Source: Maricaulis sp.
GTDB taxonomy: Bacteria; Pseudomonadota; Alphaproteobacteria; Caulobacterales; Maricaulaceae
Length of the DNA stretch: 64,000 nt
NCBI GenBank assembly: GCA_002692855.1
Contig: NZMJ01000032.1
Span: 5,001-69,000, forward strand
Reading direction: 5' to 3'
Shown here piece after piece: positions 7,606 through 17,129 of this stretch. Both the position numbers and the translations under genes were made by a program. Below the pieces are notes generated by a model. It was not told the DNA's origin. It searched no databases and worked only from the letters and a program-made list of their open reading frames with translations. Within the stretch, counting starts at the first letter, position 1; each line of letters starts with the position of its first letter.

Positions 7606-8367
7606 ATGGGTAAGCGGTCTGTGAAGCGTCGTGCGTCGGGATCATTCAACGCCGGTCACTACCAGGACGAGGAAACCAAAGTGCGTGCGCTCTTTCCCGG
7701 CACCAGCTGGAGCCCGGATGCGAAAGAGCCGATGCGCGACCAGAGCTATACCAAGAACATCAAACCGCGATCCGAGGGCCAGGCCTCGCTGATGCGGTCA
7801 ATCGACGAGCACAATCTGGTGCTCGCGCTCGGACCGGCCGGGACGGGCAAGACCTTCCTCGCGGTCGCCAAGGCGGTCGAGGCGCTGGAAGCGGGTTCTG
7901 TATCGCGGATCGTGCTGTCGCGCCCCGCTGTCGAGGCGGGCGAGAGCATCGGCTTCCTGCCCGGCGCAATGGAAGAGAAGCTCGCGCCCTATCTGCGACC
8001 GCTCTACGACGCGCTCTCCGACCGGCTGTCTCCCAAACGCCTGCAATCCTATATGGCCGAAGGCCTGATCGAGATTGCGCCCATCGGGTACATGCGCGGC
8101 CGGACGCTCAACAACGCCTTCGTCGTGGTGGACGAGGCCCAGAACTGCACCTATGGCCAGTTGAAGATGCTGCTGACGCGGCTGGGCTGGCATTCGACGA
8201 TGGTGGTCACCGGCGACCCGGCCCAGACTGACCTGCTGCCCGAACTGTCGGGCCTGTCGAGTATAGCGGAAAAGCTGGAAATGGTTTCCGACATCGGCGT
8301 GGTGCGGCTTGATCAGGGTGACATTGTCCGCCACCCGCTCGTCGCCAGCATGCTCGACGTTCTTTAG
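7606..8367 (+). CDS. PhoH-family ATPase
   Basis: 253 aa P-loop ATPase of the PhoH/PhoH2 core type. Walker A is GPAGTGKT at residues 76-83, followed by the PhoH signature around LSRPAVEAGESIGFLPG and Walker B in VVVDEAQN (about residue 172). A sensor motif VVTGDPAQTDL follows. PhoH proteins are thought to act in RNA metabolism or stress, but the biochemical role is unsettled. This copy lacks an N-terminal PIN or KH domain and is distinct from the phosphate-linked PhoL beside ybeY. GGAGAA precedes the ATG and a terminator follows the gene. Confidence 0.9.
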   Translation: MGKRSVKRRASGSFNAGHYQDEETKVRALFPGTSWSPDAKEPMRDQSYTKNIKPRSEGQASLMRSIDEHNLVLALGPAGTGKTFLAVAKAVEALEAGSVSRIVLSRPAVEAGESIGFLPGAMEEKLAPYLRPLYDALSDRLSPKRLQSYMAEGLIEIAPIGYMRGRTLNNAFVVVDEAQNCTYGQLKMLLTRLGWHSTMVVTGDPAQTDLLPELSGLSSIAEKLEMVSDIGVVRLDQGDIVRHPLVASMLDVL

Positions 8368-8388
8368 AACCTCTCCGACTCGTACAAA

Positions 8389-8419
8389 CGGCCCCGCAGC
8401 ATGTCTGCGGGGTCGTTTT
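8389..8419 (+). terminator. Terminator of phoH
   Basis: 11-bp stem (8389-8399 with 8405-8415, one G-U pair), loop CATGT, then TTTT; 22 bp after the phoH stop. Confidence 0.85.
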
Positions 8420-8437
8420 CAATCCGGATCGTCGCGA

Positions 8438-8662
8438 TCAGAGACCTTCGAGATCAATATCCAGAATTGTGATCTCGAACGAAAAGGACGTTTCTCCCTC
8501 GTCGACGATCTTGGAGACGACGCCGAGACATTCCTGGCCGAGATAGATTTCGGCACATTCGTCGGGGCGCTGGCGCTGCTGGACGACGATGCCGGGATTC
8601 AGCTTCGTTTGAAGGAAAGCCTGGAGCTTGTCGGATTCCTGGGAGGAGATTGTGGGCGTCAC
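8438..8662 (-). CDS. DUF3126 family protein
   Basis: 74 aa, short and acidic, ending in ITILDIDLEGL, the typical tail of the alphaproteobacterial DUF3126 family; the centre has a YLGQECLGVV strand. The function is unknown. The GTG at 8662 gives the usual family length and is preceded by CAGGGG; a longer frame starting at 8725 would add 21 residues foreign to the family. It lies 84 bp downstream of cysE on the same strand, a pairing common in related genomes by my recollection. Confidence 0.7.
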   Translation of the reverse strand: MTPTISSQESDKLQAFLQTKLNPGIVVQQRQRPDECAEIYLGQECLGVVSKIVDEGETSFSFEITILDIDLEGL

Positions 8663-8746
8663 GGATATACCCCTGTCGCTTTGAATGAGGGAAGTTTCGG
8701 ATTCGCGCGGACCATAGCCGAACAAGGACCGCGTTGGAAAACGTGT

Positions 8747-9559
8747 TCAGTCGTGGTCTGTCAGTGTCTGTTCCATGTTGCGGGCCGGTTCGGCGCAGCG
8801 CCCGCCAACGGGGCGGGCCGGCACACCGGCCACGGTGCAATTCTCCGGTACATCCTTGAGAACGACCGAGCCAGCCGCCACGCGGGCTTCGTCGCCGATC
8901 CGGATATTCCCGAGCACACTGGCCCCTGCCCCGATCAGCACGCCATTACCGATCTTCGGATGCCGGTCGACGCCCTTGGCGCCGGTGCCGCCCAGCGTGA
9001 CACCGTGGAGCAGTGAGACGTTGTCGCCCACGGTCGCCGTTTCACCGATGACCACGGAGGTTGCATGGTCGATCATCAGGCCGCGCCCTATCGAGGCAGC
9101 GGGATGAATGTCGACGGCAAAGCGCTCGGAAATCCGGGCCTGGATGTGAAAGGCGAGCGTTTCGCGTCCCTGTGACCAGAGCCAGTGCGCAATGCGATGT
9201 CCCTGCACGGCGGCCCATCCCTTGAAGTAGAGAAAGGGCTGTAACAACGACAGGCAGGCCGGGTCACGCTCGTCCGTGGCGACCATGTCTGCAGCCGCAC
9301 ACTCGGCAATTCCGGGTTCGGTCTGGATCGCCTCGGCGACCACGTCGCGCGCCACGAGCATATCGAGTTGCGCATCGGCCAACGTGGCAGCAAGGCGATG
9401 GATCAGCGCGTCCTCAAAGGAATTGTGCCGCAATATGCCCGCATTCAGGAAGCTGGCGAGAATTGGCTCTTCAGCGGCCGCGGAGGCCGCCTCGACGCGC
9501 AGGCGCGACCAGACAGCGGACAGGCCGGTTCGGGCCTTCAGGGGTTCTGCGGCGGTCAT
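8747..9559 (-). CDS. cysE: Serine O-acetyltransferase
   Basis: 270 aa. It makes O-acetylserine from serine and acetyl-CoA, the first step of cysteine synthesis. An N-terminal helical SAT domain (about 5-130) is followed by left-handed beta-helix hexapeptide repeats. Active-site motifs are DIHPAASIGRG and MIDHATSVVIGE, then HGVTLGGTG and RHPKIG. The length agrees with the family. Its ATG overlaps the stop of the upstream NUDIX gene by 4 bp, so they are co-translated. Confidence 0.95.
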   Translation of the reverse strand: MTAAEPLKARTGLSAVWSRLRVEAASAAAEEPILASFLNAGILRHNSFEDALIHRLAATLADAQLDMLVARDVVAEAIQTEPGIAECAAADMVATDERDPACLSLLQPFLYFKGWAAVQGHRIAHWLWSQGRETLAFHIQARISERFAVDIHPAASIGRGLMIDHATSVVIGETATVGDNVSLLHGVTLGGTGAKGVDRHPKIGNGVLIGAGASVLGNIRIGDEARVAAGSVVLKDVPENCTVAGVPARPVGGRCAEPARNMEQTLTDHD

Positions 9560-10158
9560 CGGCGCGCGTCTCCATTCAGCATGGCATGGGCCAGCGCAGG
9601 TTCGAGCTGACCGTTCTGGGCCATGTAGTGCGCCTTCAGCAGCATCGCCACCGTCAGCATGTCACGAAACTCGCCCTTCACGGCCCTTTCGACGGCTTCA
9701 GTGAAGGGGAGGCGCCGCGGTGTGATGACTTCCGTGCCTTCGGGTTCGGCATCGCCCTCGGTCATGTCCCAGGCAATGAATCCGATCGCGGGTTCGTTGG
9801 TGATGGAGTTCGACAAGTCGACCTGGAGAATTTCCAGCCAGCGCGCGGCCGTCAGTCCCGTCTCTTCCTTGAGCTCACGGCGGGCATCGTCCAGTGGGTC
9901 GCCGTCACACTGGCCGCCGCCTTCGGGAATCTCCCACTCGTAGCGGTCCGTCGCAAAGCGGTGCTGGCCGACCATCTCGATGCTGCCGTCAGCATGAACG
10001 GGCAGCACGGCGATCGCGACATGTGTGGGACACATGACGGCATAATTGGCCGGCTTTCCATCGGGGCGGGTCGTGTCGTGTTCGACAACGCGCATCCACG
10101 GATTTTCATAGGCGACGCGTTTGCCGTGCACACGCCAGGGACCGCGGGTCTCGTCCAT
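9556..10158 (-). CDS. NUDIX hydrolase, ADP-sugar pyrophosphatase-like
   Basis: 200 aa. The NUDIX box near residues 78-100 has the catalytic part RELKEETG intact, so metal-dependent pyrophosphate cleavage is expected. The first Glu of the classical GX5E is replaced by Gly (GDPLDD where relatives have EDPLE). The N-terminal strands (WRVHGKRVAYENPWMRV) resemble ADP-ribose pyrophosphatases. The substrate cannot be told from sequence. It overlaps cysE by 4 bp. Confidence 0.82.
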   Translation of the reverse strand: MDETRGPWRVHGKRVAYENPWMRVVEHDTTRPDGKPANYAVMCPTHVAIAVLPVHADGSIEMVGQHRFATDRYEWEIPEGGGQCDGDPLDDARRELKEETGLTAARWLEILQVDLSNSITNEPAIGFIAWDMTEGDAEPEGTEVITPRRLPFTEAVERAVKGEFRDMLTVAMLLKAHYMAQNGQLEPALAHAMLNGDARR

Positions 10159-10192
10159 GATCGGCTCCTTGCCATCAGACGCGAGGTTGGCG

Positions 10193-13100
10193 CTATTCGG
10201 CGGGCCCGATCAAGGCCCCGCTGCGCGCACGGGCCTTCAGGCGCGCCTTGAACCCGGCCTTGCGGGCTTCGAGCCGCTGCAACAGGACAAAAGCGGACGG
10301 GGCGAAGATCAGTGCCAGCAGCGCGGATCCGGCCACGCCGCCTGCAACGGCCGACGCGAATGGCATCCAGAATGCGTCTCCGTCGATCAACAACGGCGCA
10401 AAGCCGCCAATCGTCGTCAGCGTTGTCGACACGATGTGACGCGTGGCATCGATCACCGTGTCCTGGACTGCGCCGGTTCGTCCATCCTTGACCTCGGTAC
10501 TGGTCCGCAGGGCCGAGAGAACCACGATCGTGCCGTTGATCGACACCCCCACCAGCCCCATCGAGCCCACGATGGCGTTGAAACCCAGCGGCATGCCGAA
10601 CATCCAGACCCCGAACAGGGCCAGCCCGACCGACAGGAACCCGGTCACGAGCACGACAGCCGCGTAACGGAACGAATTGAACGCCAGAACAACGGAGCCG
10701 ACCATCAGGATCAGGAGCGGAATCGCGGTGCCGAACAGGTCTCCCATCGCGTCACCGCGCGCATCGGCTTCGCCGCCTATGCGCAACTCGTATCCCGGCG
10801 GCAATTCGATCCCCGCCTCGTCCAGCCGCGTCATGAAGGCGTCGAGGACGGGCGCGGGCAGCATGTAGGGCTCGAGATAGCCGTAGACGGTATTCACCCG
10901 CTGGCCGTCGAGCCGGGAGATATTCGAGACTTCAGGCTGGAGCGATACCGAACCGAGCGACCCCAGCGGGGAGCCGAGCGAGGACGGATCGCCGGGAGCC
11001 GCCATCAGGGCGCCAGAAATGTCAGACACGCTCGCCCGGCGGTTTTCCTGCGCAATCACCCGCACAGGCAGTTCCTCCACCCCCTCCAGGACGCTTCCAC
11101 CCGGCGCGCCATCGAACTCGGCACGCAGCCGGTTGGCGAGATCTTCCAGCCTGACGCCTGCCATGCGCGCCGACACTTCATCGACATCGAAGCGCGCGAC
11201 CGGCGTTCCCATGCGAAGGCTTGCCGCAGTCGCGGTCACGCCCGGTGTTTCCGCGAGCACGCCCCTCACCTCGTTTCCAAGGCGATTGAGGACGGCGAGA
11301 TCGGGACCGACGAGGCTGAGCTCGATCGGCGCGGGAATGGGTGGCCCCTGCTCGAAGGGCAGGGTCAGGAAGCGGCTTTGCGGGAAGGCTTCGAGCACGT
11401 CGCGTTGCAGTGCCGGCAGGAGACGGCGCGTCACGTCAGCGGATCGTGTCCGCACAAATCCGGTCGCGAGATAGGGTGACGCCGATTCATTGCCCGCGAC
11501 GTTGTAGTAGGTTCGCGGACCGCTCTCACCCAGCGTCCAGACGACCTCTTCGACGCCGTCATGGGCGCGCAGCACCTCGGTGGCCCGCAACGCCTGGCGT
11601 TCGGTCTCCTCGATAGATGTGTTGGCCGGCAGAACCAGTTCAATCTGTAACATGTCGCGATCCGTGGCGGGGAAGAACTGCATGGGCAGGGTCGTCGCCG
11701 CATAGAAACCCGCGACGGGCAGAATCAGACCTGCGGCCAGGCCGGTCCAGGGCCGGGCCACGATGGTGTCGAGCACGCCGCGATAGATTTCAGTCAGGCT
11801 GCGGCTGGACAGTCCGTTGCGCCAGAATGGTCCGTTCTTCACCGGCAAACCGCTGTCGAACCAGCCCGCGAGCGCCGGGATAACCGTCATCGAAAGCACA
11901 AATGACGCGACCACCGCGAAGATCACTGAAATGCCGATCATCGAAATGAATTCGCCCGCTGCCCCGGGCATCAGCGCGATCGGGGCGAAGGCAAAGACCG
12001 TTGTCAGCGTGGACGCCAGCAGAGGCGCAAAGAGGTGTCTGAGGGATTTGTTGATAGCATCAAGCGGCGGCAGCCCCCTGGCGCGCATCAGCCGGAATTC
12101 ATCGACCACGACGATCGCATTGTCGATCAACAGGCCCAGAGCCACGACAATGCCGGTCACCGACATCTGGTGCAGCGGCTCGTCGTAAATCCGGATCAGG
12201 AAGAGAACGAGCAGGACTGTCAGAGGCAGCGCCGAACCGACAATCAGCGCGGCACGCCAGCCCATCATCACGAACAGGACCGCGAACACGATCAGGGCCG
12301 AATAGCCCAGATTCGTGGCGAGGCCGTTCAGGCGGTTCTCGACATAGTCGGATTGCCGGAACAGCACTTCGATGTCGACGCCATGCGTTTCGGCGGTGAA
12401 CTGGTCGACGATGGCCATCGCGCGATCGGTCCAGGCGTCGACTCGCAATTCGGGCTGCAGATAGGCGGCGACGAGAACAGACCGCCGCTCGTTGTGAAAG
12501 GACAGAGTTGCCGCTGGCAGGCGCACGCCTTTCTCCACCGACGCGATGTCCGCGAGGCGAATGAAATCGCCTTCCGGGGTTTCAGCGACTGGTACCGTCC
12601 GGATGCGGTCGAGCGAACTGAATTCGCCCGCAACTTCGACCGAAAGATTGACCTCGCCATTGCGCAGTTCGCCTGCCGGTGTCTTGGCATCCGCCTGTGC
12701 CACCCGCGCCGCAACTTCGCCCACTGTCAGTCCCAGGGCAGCTGCGGCATCGGGATCAACCAGAACGCGGATCTCTTCCTCGGCGGCGCCGAAGACGCGG
12801 GTTTCATCCGTCCCCGATACATTGCCGAGCCGGTCTTCGAGATCTGCGGCCAGCCGGGTGAGGATGGCCAGGTTCGGCTCGCGGCCCTCCGGCCAGGTCA
12901 AGCCAATGACCAGGGTCGCCGCACCCATGTAATGCCTGCGGACATCCGGAGCGCCGGTGCCTTGCGGCAATTGCGGGCGCACCGAATCCACCTGTTCACG
13001 GATCAGGGTCCAGCCTTCGTCGACCTGGTCGGGCCTCAGGTCATCGCGCATCGCCATCTGGATGATCGAGACACCGTTGCGGGAGTCCGACTCCAGTTCT

Positions 13101-13327
13101 TCGATCTCGGCCAGTTCAAGAATGGCCTGCTCGAGCGGCGCTGTAACGAGCGCTTCGACACGCTCGGCCGAGGCGCCCGGAAAGGGGGTGATGATGGCAC
13201 CGAAGCGTTCCGTCAGGCTGGGGTCTTCCTGGCGGCCCAGCGAGAAGAACGCCGCCACACCCGCCGCCACGAGCAGGAAGATCGCGAGGATTGTGACCCG
13301 CGCATAGCGGTAGAAGAGCGTACTCAC
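10193..13327 (-). CDS. RND efflux transporter, inner-membrane permease
   Basis: 1044 aa, the usual RND length: 12 membrane segments and two large periplasmic loops. The proton-relay aspartate of TM4 is in GLLIDNAIVVVDE, and motif A-type sequences (PLTVLLVLF, EEVVWTLGESG) are recognisable. It pumps out drugs, solvents or other toxic compounds with the adaptor encoded directly upstream (4-bp overlap) and an outer-membrane channel not encoded here. It resembles the proteobacterial HAE/multidrug group more than the metal-efflux CzcA group, but the substrate is unknown. A TetR gene lies upstream on the same strand. Confidence 0.92.
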   Translation of the reverse strand: MSTLFYRYARVTILAIFLLVAAGVAAFFSLGRQEDPSLTERFGAIITPFPGASAERVEALVTAPLEQAILELAEIEELESDSRNGVSIIQMAMRDDLRPDQVDEGWTLIREQVDSVRPQLPQGTGAPDVRRHYMGAATLVIGLTWPEGREPNLAILTRLAADLEDRLGNVSGTDETRVFGAAEEEIRVLVDPDAAAALGLTVGEVAARVAQADAKTPAGELRNGEVNLSVEVAGEFSSLDRIRTVPVAETPEGDFIRLADIASVEKGVRLPAATLSFHNERRSVLVAAYLQPELRVDAWTDRAMAIVDQFTAETHGVDIEVLFRQSDYVENRLNGLATNLGYSALIVFAVLFVMMGWRAALIVGSALPLTVLLVLFLIRIYDEPLHQMSVTGIVVALGLLIDNAIVVVDEFRLMRARGLPPLDAINKSLRHLFAPLLASTLTTVFAFAPIALMPGAAGEFISMIGISVIFAVVASFVLSMTVIPALAGWFDSGLPVKNGPFWRNGLSSRSLTEIYRGVLDTIVARPWTGLAAGLILPVAGFYAATTLPMQFFPATDRDMLQIELVLPANTSIEETERQALRATEVLRAHDGVEEVVWTLGESGPRTYYNVAGNESASPYLATGFVRTRSADVTRRLLPALQRDVLEAFPQSRFLTLPFEQGPPIPAPIELSLVGPDLAVLNRLGNEVRGVLAETPGVTATAASLRMGTPVARFDVDEVSARMAGVRLEDLANRLRAEFDGAPGGSVLEGVEELPVRVIAQENRRASVSDISGALMAAPGDPSSLGSPLGSLGSVSLQPEVSNISRLDGQRVNTVYGYLEPYMLPAPVLDAFMTRLDEAGIELPPGYELRIGGEADARGDAMGDLFGTAIPLLILMVGSVVLAFNSFRYAAVVLVTGFLSVGLALFGVWMFGMPLGFNAIVGSMGLVGVSINGTIVVLSALRTSTEVKDGRTGAVQDTVIDATRHIVSTTLTTIGGFAPLLIDGDAFWMPFASAVAGGVAGSALLALIFAPSAFVLLQRLEARKAGFKARLKARARSGALIGPAE

Positions 13328-14451
13328 CCGTCCACTCCCGGACGGACGCGCTGCCCCGGCGTCACACGGTCGAGACCCGAGCGAAGGATCAACGCGCCAT
13401 CATGAACGGCGCCGCGCACGAATGCCCGTCCGGCATCGATGCGGACGGTTTCAACAACGTGCGGCGCAATCGTGTAGGTGCCGTACTCGTCCGCTTCCAG
13501 CACATAGACCGACCACAGGCCCCGTCGGCCTTCTGCCAGCGCGCTGGTGGGAACCCAAAAACCGTCCGCCGAGATCGTCTGGTCGATGGCAAGCCGGGCC
13601 ACCTGCCCGGCGCTGACGGTATGCCCGTCAACGTCAAACAGGACCGTGACCGAACGGGTGCGGGTATCGACGATCCCGGTGGAAGCGCGCAGGCGCGCAT
13701 CGATCTCGCCGCGATCCGTCGTGAAGCGATACTGCGTTCCGGTTTGCAGGCGCGCCGCGACTTCGGCGGGAAGTCCGACACGGATTTCCAGTGCGCCGTC
13801 TTCAACGATCCGCAACAGTCCCTGGCCGGGCGATGCAATTCCACCTTCGTCCGACAAACGGGCGGTGATGACACCGTCAAACGGGGCTGCGATCACCGAA
13901 AGCGACAATTGCGCACGCAGTGCGTTGGCCGAAGCCGCTGCTGCCAGTCGCCGTGCATCGGCGGCATGTGTCGTGGTGGACGCCTCGTCGAGCCGTTGCT
14001 GAGAGATATGCCCGCGTTCGAGGAGCGCTTGCTGCCGGTCCTGCGTCACCTGCGCGAGATCGACCTGGGCGCGCGCCTCCGCCGTCTGTGCATCGGCGGC
14101 GGCGATCTGGGCTTCGAGCGCGCGGGTGTCGAGGCGGGCCAGGACCTGACCTTGCGTGACCCGGTCTCCGACATCGACGCTGATGGCGTCGATGCGTCCG
14201 CCGCGCTCAAAGCCCAGATCGCTTTCACGCCGGGCTGTCACCAGTCCGGCATAGTTTTCAGCGATGCTGGCGTCGGTCCGGTAGGCGACGCCTAACGTCG
14301 CGACCACAGGCGGGGCGGATTGGGCATCCTGCAATCCGGCGTCAGCGCCGCGTGAAGCGCTGACCAATATGACGAGAAAGGCGATGCCGAGGGCTGCGGC
14401 GAGAACGGCTGCGCCCGCCCCGATGCGTCTGAATCCGTGGTGGATAGACAT
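13324..14451 (-). CDS. RND efflux periplasmic adaptor (MFP)
   Basis: 375 aa. The N-terminal membrane anchor (about 12-34) is followed by a lipoyl-like strand (RGGRIDAISVDVGDRVTQGQ), an alpha-helical hairpin (about 95-175, Gln/Ala-rich coiled coil), a second lipoyl half (VIAAPFDGVITARLSDEGG), then beta-barrel and membrane-proximal domains. This is the standard HlyD/AcrA layout. The ATG at 14451 was chosen because AGGAG precedes it and it starts the anchor; an in-frame ATG at 14496 lies within the likely promoter. It overlaps the permease gene by 4 bp. Confidence 0.9.
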   Translation of the reverse strand: MSIHHGFRRIGAGAAVLAAALGIAFLVILVSASRGADAGLQDAQSAPPVVATLGVAYRTDASIAENYAGLVTARRESDLGFERGGRIDAISVDVGDRVTQGQVLARLDTRALEAQIAAADAQTAEARAQVDLAQVTQDRQQALLERGHISQQRLDEASTTTHAADARRLAAAASANALRAQLSLSVIAAPFDGVITARLSDEGGIASPGQGLLRIVEDGALEIRVGLPAEVAARLQTGTQYRFTTDRGEIDARLRASTGIVDTRTRSVTVLFDVDGHTVSAGQVARLAIDQTISADGFWVPTSALAEGRRGLWSVYVLEADEYGTYTIAPHVVETVRIDAGRAFVRGAVHDGALILRSGLDRVTPGQRVRPGVDG

Positions 14452-14508
14452 ATTCCCCGCTCCTGGTTTTTCAGGACGGGGATCATGTAGGCTCATTTGA
14501 ATCGTTTG

Positions 14509-14531
14509 AAAAGTGAACGGCGTTCACTTTT
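14509..14531. promoter_or_regulatory. Palindromic TetR-type operator
   Basis: Perfect inverted repeat with 10-bp arms around a 3-base spacer, core GTGAAC-GGC-GTTCAC. It lies between the tetR stop and the adaptor start, where binding would block a promoter for the pump genes. The arrangement is typical of TetR/AcrR operators. Confidence 0.75.
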
Positions 14532-14542
14532 TTGCATGACAC

Positions 14543-15193
14543 CTATGCGGGCGCGGTTCCGGCAGACAGGCCGCGGATGATCATGTTGGTCTGAAAGTCG
14601 ATCACCGCATCGCGCGTGACATGCTCGGATCCCGGCATGCCGTGAGGGAATTCCTCCATCGAGGCGAGAAGTATCGCCAGACCATGAACACTGGCCCAGA
14701 CGCATTTCGACGCCACAGCCGGGTCCATCTCGCGGAAGACACCCCGCTCGATCCCGGCGACGACCATTTCCTTCAGATTGGTTTCCGCCGCGAATGCATA
14801 CGTGTTCTCGTCCGGAGCGTTTTCCTTGTCCCAGTTGGAGAAGGCCATCAAATAGTGCTTGGGCTCTTCCAGCGCGGTTTCGATATAGGCGCGCCCGCAC
14901 CGTTCGCACAGCACGTGTACGGGACCGCCTTCCTCGGCGGCCTCGTCCATCCGGCGGATCAGGCGCTCGAAGAACAGCTCGCGCATCTCGGCGAACAGCG
15001 CTTCCTTGGAATCGAAATACTTGTAGATCGCAGCCGGCGAGTAATCGATGGCCTCGGCCAGGCGGCGCATGGAAATCCCGGACTCGCCATCGGCAGCGAA
15101 TATCGTTTCGGCCGCGTCGATGATCGCATCGCGGACGCGGCGCCGGCGGCGTTCTGCCGGCGTGACATCTTCAAGCGTGGTGTCGGTCGACAT
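14543..15193 (-). CDS. TetR-family transcriptional regulator
   Basis: 216 aa. Residues 15-62 hold the TetR helix-turn-helix (AIIDAAETIFAADG, then GISMRRLAEAIDYSPAAIYKYF). The C-terminal ligand domain includes a TetR_C-type stretch around residues 90-200. It most likely represses the efflux genes directly downstream, whose upstream gap holds a perfect operator. The ATG at 15193 follows GAAGGGG; a longer frame would run 16 residues upstream without a good ribosome site. Confidence 0.92.
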   Translation of the reverse strand: MSTDTTLEDVTPAERRRRRVRDAIIDAAETIFAADGESGISMRRLAEAIDYSPAAIYKYFDSKEALFAEMRELFFERLIRRMDEAAEEGGPVHVLCERCGRAYIETALEEPKHYLMAFSNWDKENAPDENTYAFAAETNLKEMVVAGIERGVFREMDPAVASKCVWASVHGLAILLASMEEFPHGMPGSEHVTRDAVIDFQTNMIIRGLSAGTAPA

Positions 15194-15292
15194 AAATAGC
15201 CCCTTCAAGGCAGACGTTATTCCGTCCGCCGCCCCGCTCATATAAGAACGCCGTCAGCAACGCGTCAAAACAGACCCGCACAAGGCCTTAAA

Positions 15293-15928
15293 ATGACAGA
15301 CGATACGACGCCTCCTCCCAACCGCTTTCCCGAACCCGGCGACCGTCTGGACGGGGCCACGCCCAGCGCCGAGACCCTGACCCTGCTGGCGCGCCGCCGG
15401 TCAACCGCTGCTCGCGCCATGCAGGAGCCCGGACCGGACGCGGCGCAGCTGGAAACGCTGCTTCGAATCGCCCAGCGCGTACCCGACCACGGCAAGATGA
15501 CCCCTTGGCGCTTCATCGTGTTCCGGGGCGAAGGCCGGAATCACGCTGGCGCAATCGTCTCGAAAGTGTTCGCCGGAGCGAATCCGGATGCGGCCGAGGA
15601 CACGCTGGCCGAGGAAGCCGCCCGGTTTTCGCGGGCGCCGCTGGTGATCGGCGTGGTGTCGTCGGTTCTAGAGAATCACAAGATCCCCGAATGGGAGCAG
15701 ATCCTGTCCGCGGGTGCGGTGTGCCAGAACCTTCTGATCGCTGCCAATGCGATGGGGTTTGCCGGTCAATGGCTGACCGAATGGTACGCCTACAGCCCGC
15801 ATGTACGCGACGCGCTGGGTCTGCGGTCCGGCGAACGGATTGCGGGATTCGTCCACATCGGCTCGCCGGGAGAACCGCCGGTCGAGCGCCTGCGGCCGAA
15901 CGCCGACGTCACCTATTGGGACAAGTAG
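15293..15928 (+). CDS. Nitroreductase family protein
   Basis: 211 aa FMN-dependent nitroreductase-like protein of the YdjA type. FMN-binding features: ARRRSTAARAM near residue 35, the motif RVPDHGKMTPWRFIVF, and later AGAVCQNLLIAANAMGFAGQW plus a C-terminal GFVHIGSPGEPP strand. It would reduce nitro or quinone compounds using NAD(P)H. It is divergent from tetR (99 bp) and convergent with queF (1 bp), so it forms its own unit; a link to the neighbouring efflux system is possible but unproven. Confidence 0.88.
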   Translation: MTDDTTPPPNRFPEPGDRLDGATPSAETLTLLARRRSTAARAMQEPGPDAAQLETLLRIAQRVPDHGKMTPWRFIVFRGEGRNHAGAIVSKVFAGANPDAAEDTLAEEAARFSRAPLVIGVVSSVLENHKIPEWEQILSAGAVCQNLLIAANAMGFAGQWLTEWYAYSPHVRDALGLRSGERIAGFVHIGSPGEPPVERLRPNADVTYWDK

Positions 15929-15929
15929 G

Positions 15930-16391
15930 TCAGCCGCGACCGCGATAGGGCGGCACACCCTGATCGGGAATCCAGACGCCCTCAGGCGGAGGCCCGGTCT
16001 GATAGAAAACGTCGATCGGAATGCCGCCGCGCGGATACCAGTAACCGCCGATGCGCAGCCACGCCGGATCGAGTTCGCTCACCAGGCGCTGCGCAATCGA
16101 CGTTGTACAAGCCTCATGGAAGGCGCCGTGGTTCCGGAAGCTGGTCAGGAACAACTTCAGCGACTTTGATTCCACGATCCAGTCGCGCGGCACGTAATCG
16201 ATTACCAGGTGCGCGAAATCAGGTTGGCCCGTGACCGGGCAAAGCGATGTGAATTCGGGGCAGGTGAAGCGGATCAGATAAGGCGCGTCACATGGATTGG
16301 CGACGCGCTCCAGAACCGCCTGGTCGGGCGAAGCCGGCATCTGCGTGTCGCCGCCAAGCTGGCTCAGCGTTTCATAACGTGTATCGGTCAT
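15930..16391 (-). CDS. queF: NADPH-dependent 7-cyano-7-deazaguanine reductase
   Basis: 153 aa, the short (unimodular) QueF. It reduces preQ0 to preQ1, a step of queuosine synthesis for tRNA wobble position 34. Visible: the catalytic Cys region [14 protein letters not shown], the family stretch [20 protein letters not shown], and [15 protein letters not shown] near the C-terminus. The ATG at 16391 begins the conserved [10 protein letters not shown]; a 24-residue longer frame looks non-coding. queD lies 29 kb away in this window. Confidence 0.95.
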   Translation of the reverse strand: MTDTRYETLSQLGGDTQMPASPDQAVLERVANPCDAPYLIRFTCPEFTSLCPVTGQPDFAHLVIDYVPRDWIVESKSLKLFLTSFRNHGAFHEACTTSIAQRLVSELDPAWLRIGGYWYPRGGIPIDVFYQTGPPPEGVWIPDQGVPPYRGRG

Positions 16392-16428
16392 GGGTCGGCT
16401 AGCTAGCCGGGGTAGAACCGGAAGGCAA

Positions 16429-16941
16429 TCAGCCTTGCGTGCTGGCAACCTCGATCGGGACACCCGGGCGATTGAAAATCTCGCGGATCAGGACCTTCGA
16501 AACGATCCGTTCGACCCCGGGCAATTCGCTGAGCTGCTCGCGGTGAAGACGGTCGAATGCCTCGGCGTCGTCCACCTCGACCTTCAACAGATAATCCGTG
16601 GTCCCGCCGACGAAATGGCAAAGCCGGATTTCAGGGATTTCCGCGACCTTGTCCTCGAACGCCGTTTGCGCCTGTGCATTCTGGCTCGACAAATTGACGT
16701 CCAGCCAGACCGGGAATGTCTTTCGCCCCATTGCGCGCGGGTTCAGGACCGCAACGTAGCGGTCAATGACACCGGCTCGCTCCAGGGCTTTCACACGCCG
16801 GTGGCAGGCCGACGGAGACAGGCCGACTCGGTCCGACAAGTCGGCCACGGTCAGCTGTCCATCCTGTTGAAGCGCCTCCAGAATCGCCAAGTCACGGGCG
16901 TCGAGGTCGATATGACCTGTTGGGCCGGTCGATCCGTCCAT
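16429..16941 (-). CDS. Lrp/AsnC-family regulator, probably of ald
   Basis: 170 aa. N-terminal helix-turn-helix (about 15-62: [27 protein letters not shown]) and a C-terminal RAM ligand-binding domain ([14 protein letters not shown]). It is divergent from alanine dehydrogenase across a 188-bp gap, the classic layout for an Lrp-type activator of ald that responds to alanine. The ATG at 16941 is placed correctly behind AAGGAG; a GTG six bases upstream is too near it. Confidence 0.92.
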   Translation of the reverse strand: MDGSTGPTGHIDLDARDLAILEALQQDGQLTVADLSDRVGLSPSACHRRVKALERAGVIDRYVAVLNPRAMGRKTFPVWLDVNLSSQNAQAQTAFEDKVAEIPEIRLCHFVGGTTDYLLKVEVDDAEAFDRLHREQLSELPGVERIVSKVLIREIFNRPGVPIEVASTQG

Positions 16942-17129
16942 CGTCACGCTCCTTCTCCTGCTCGGCTTAGAGTGGCACGGGTACGAAACGCACCAGATTG
17001 CGATTCAGTTGCACGCCTTTGTGACTCAAGATGGCGCAGCCGGTTTCATCAGTGTATGAGGGCGCCGAACTCAAACCGGGTGTCACGCTAAAATCGCCCG
17101 CTACGCCAGCAAAGACTTGGAGACAGATG

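Noticed and set aside
10121-13405. Long plus-strand open frames (up to ~456 codons) across the RND permease gene
   Set aside because: They lie antisense to a full-length RND transporter, have low-complexity Arg/Gln/His-rich composition and no ribosome site; high GC makes such shadows common.
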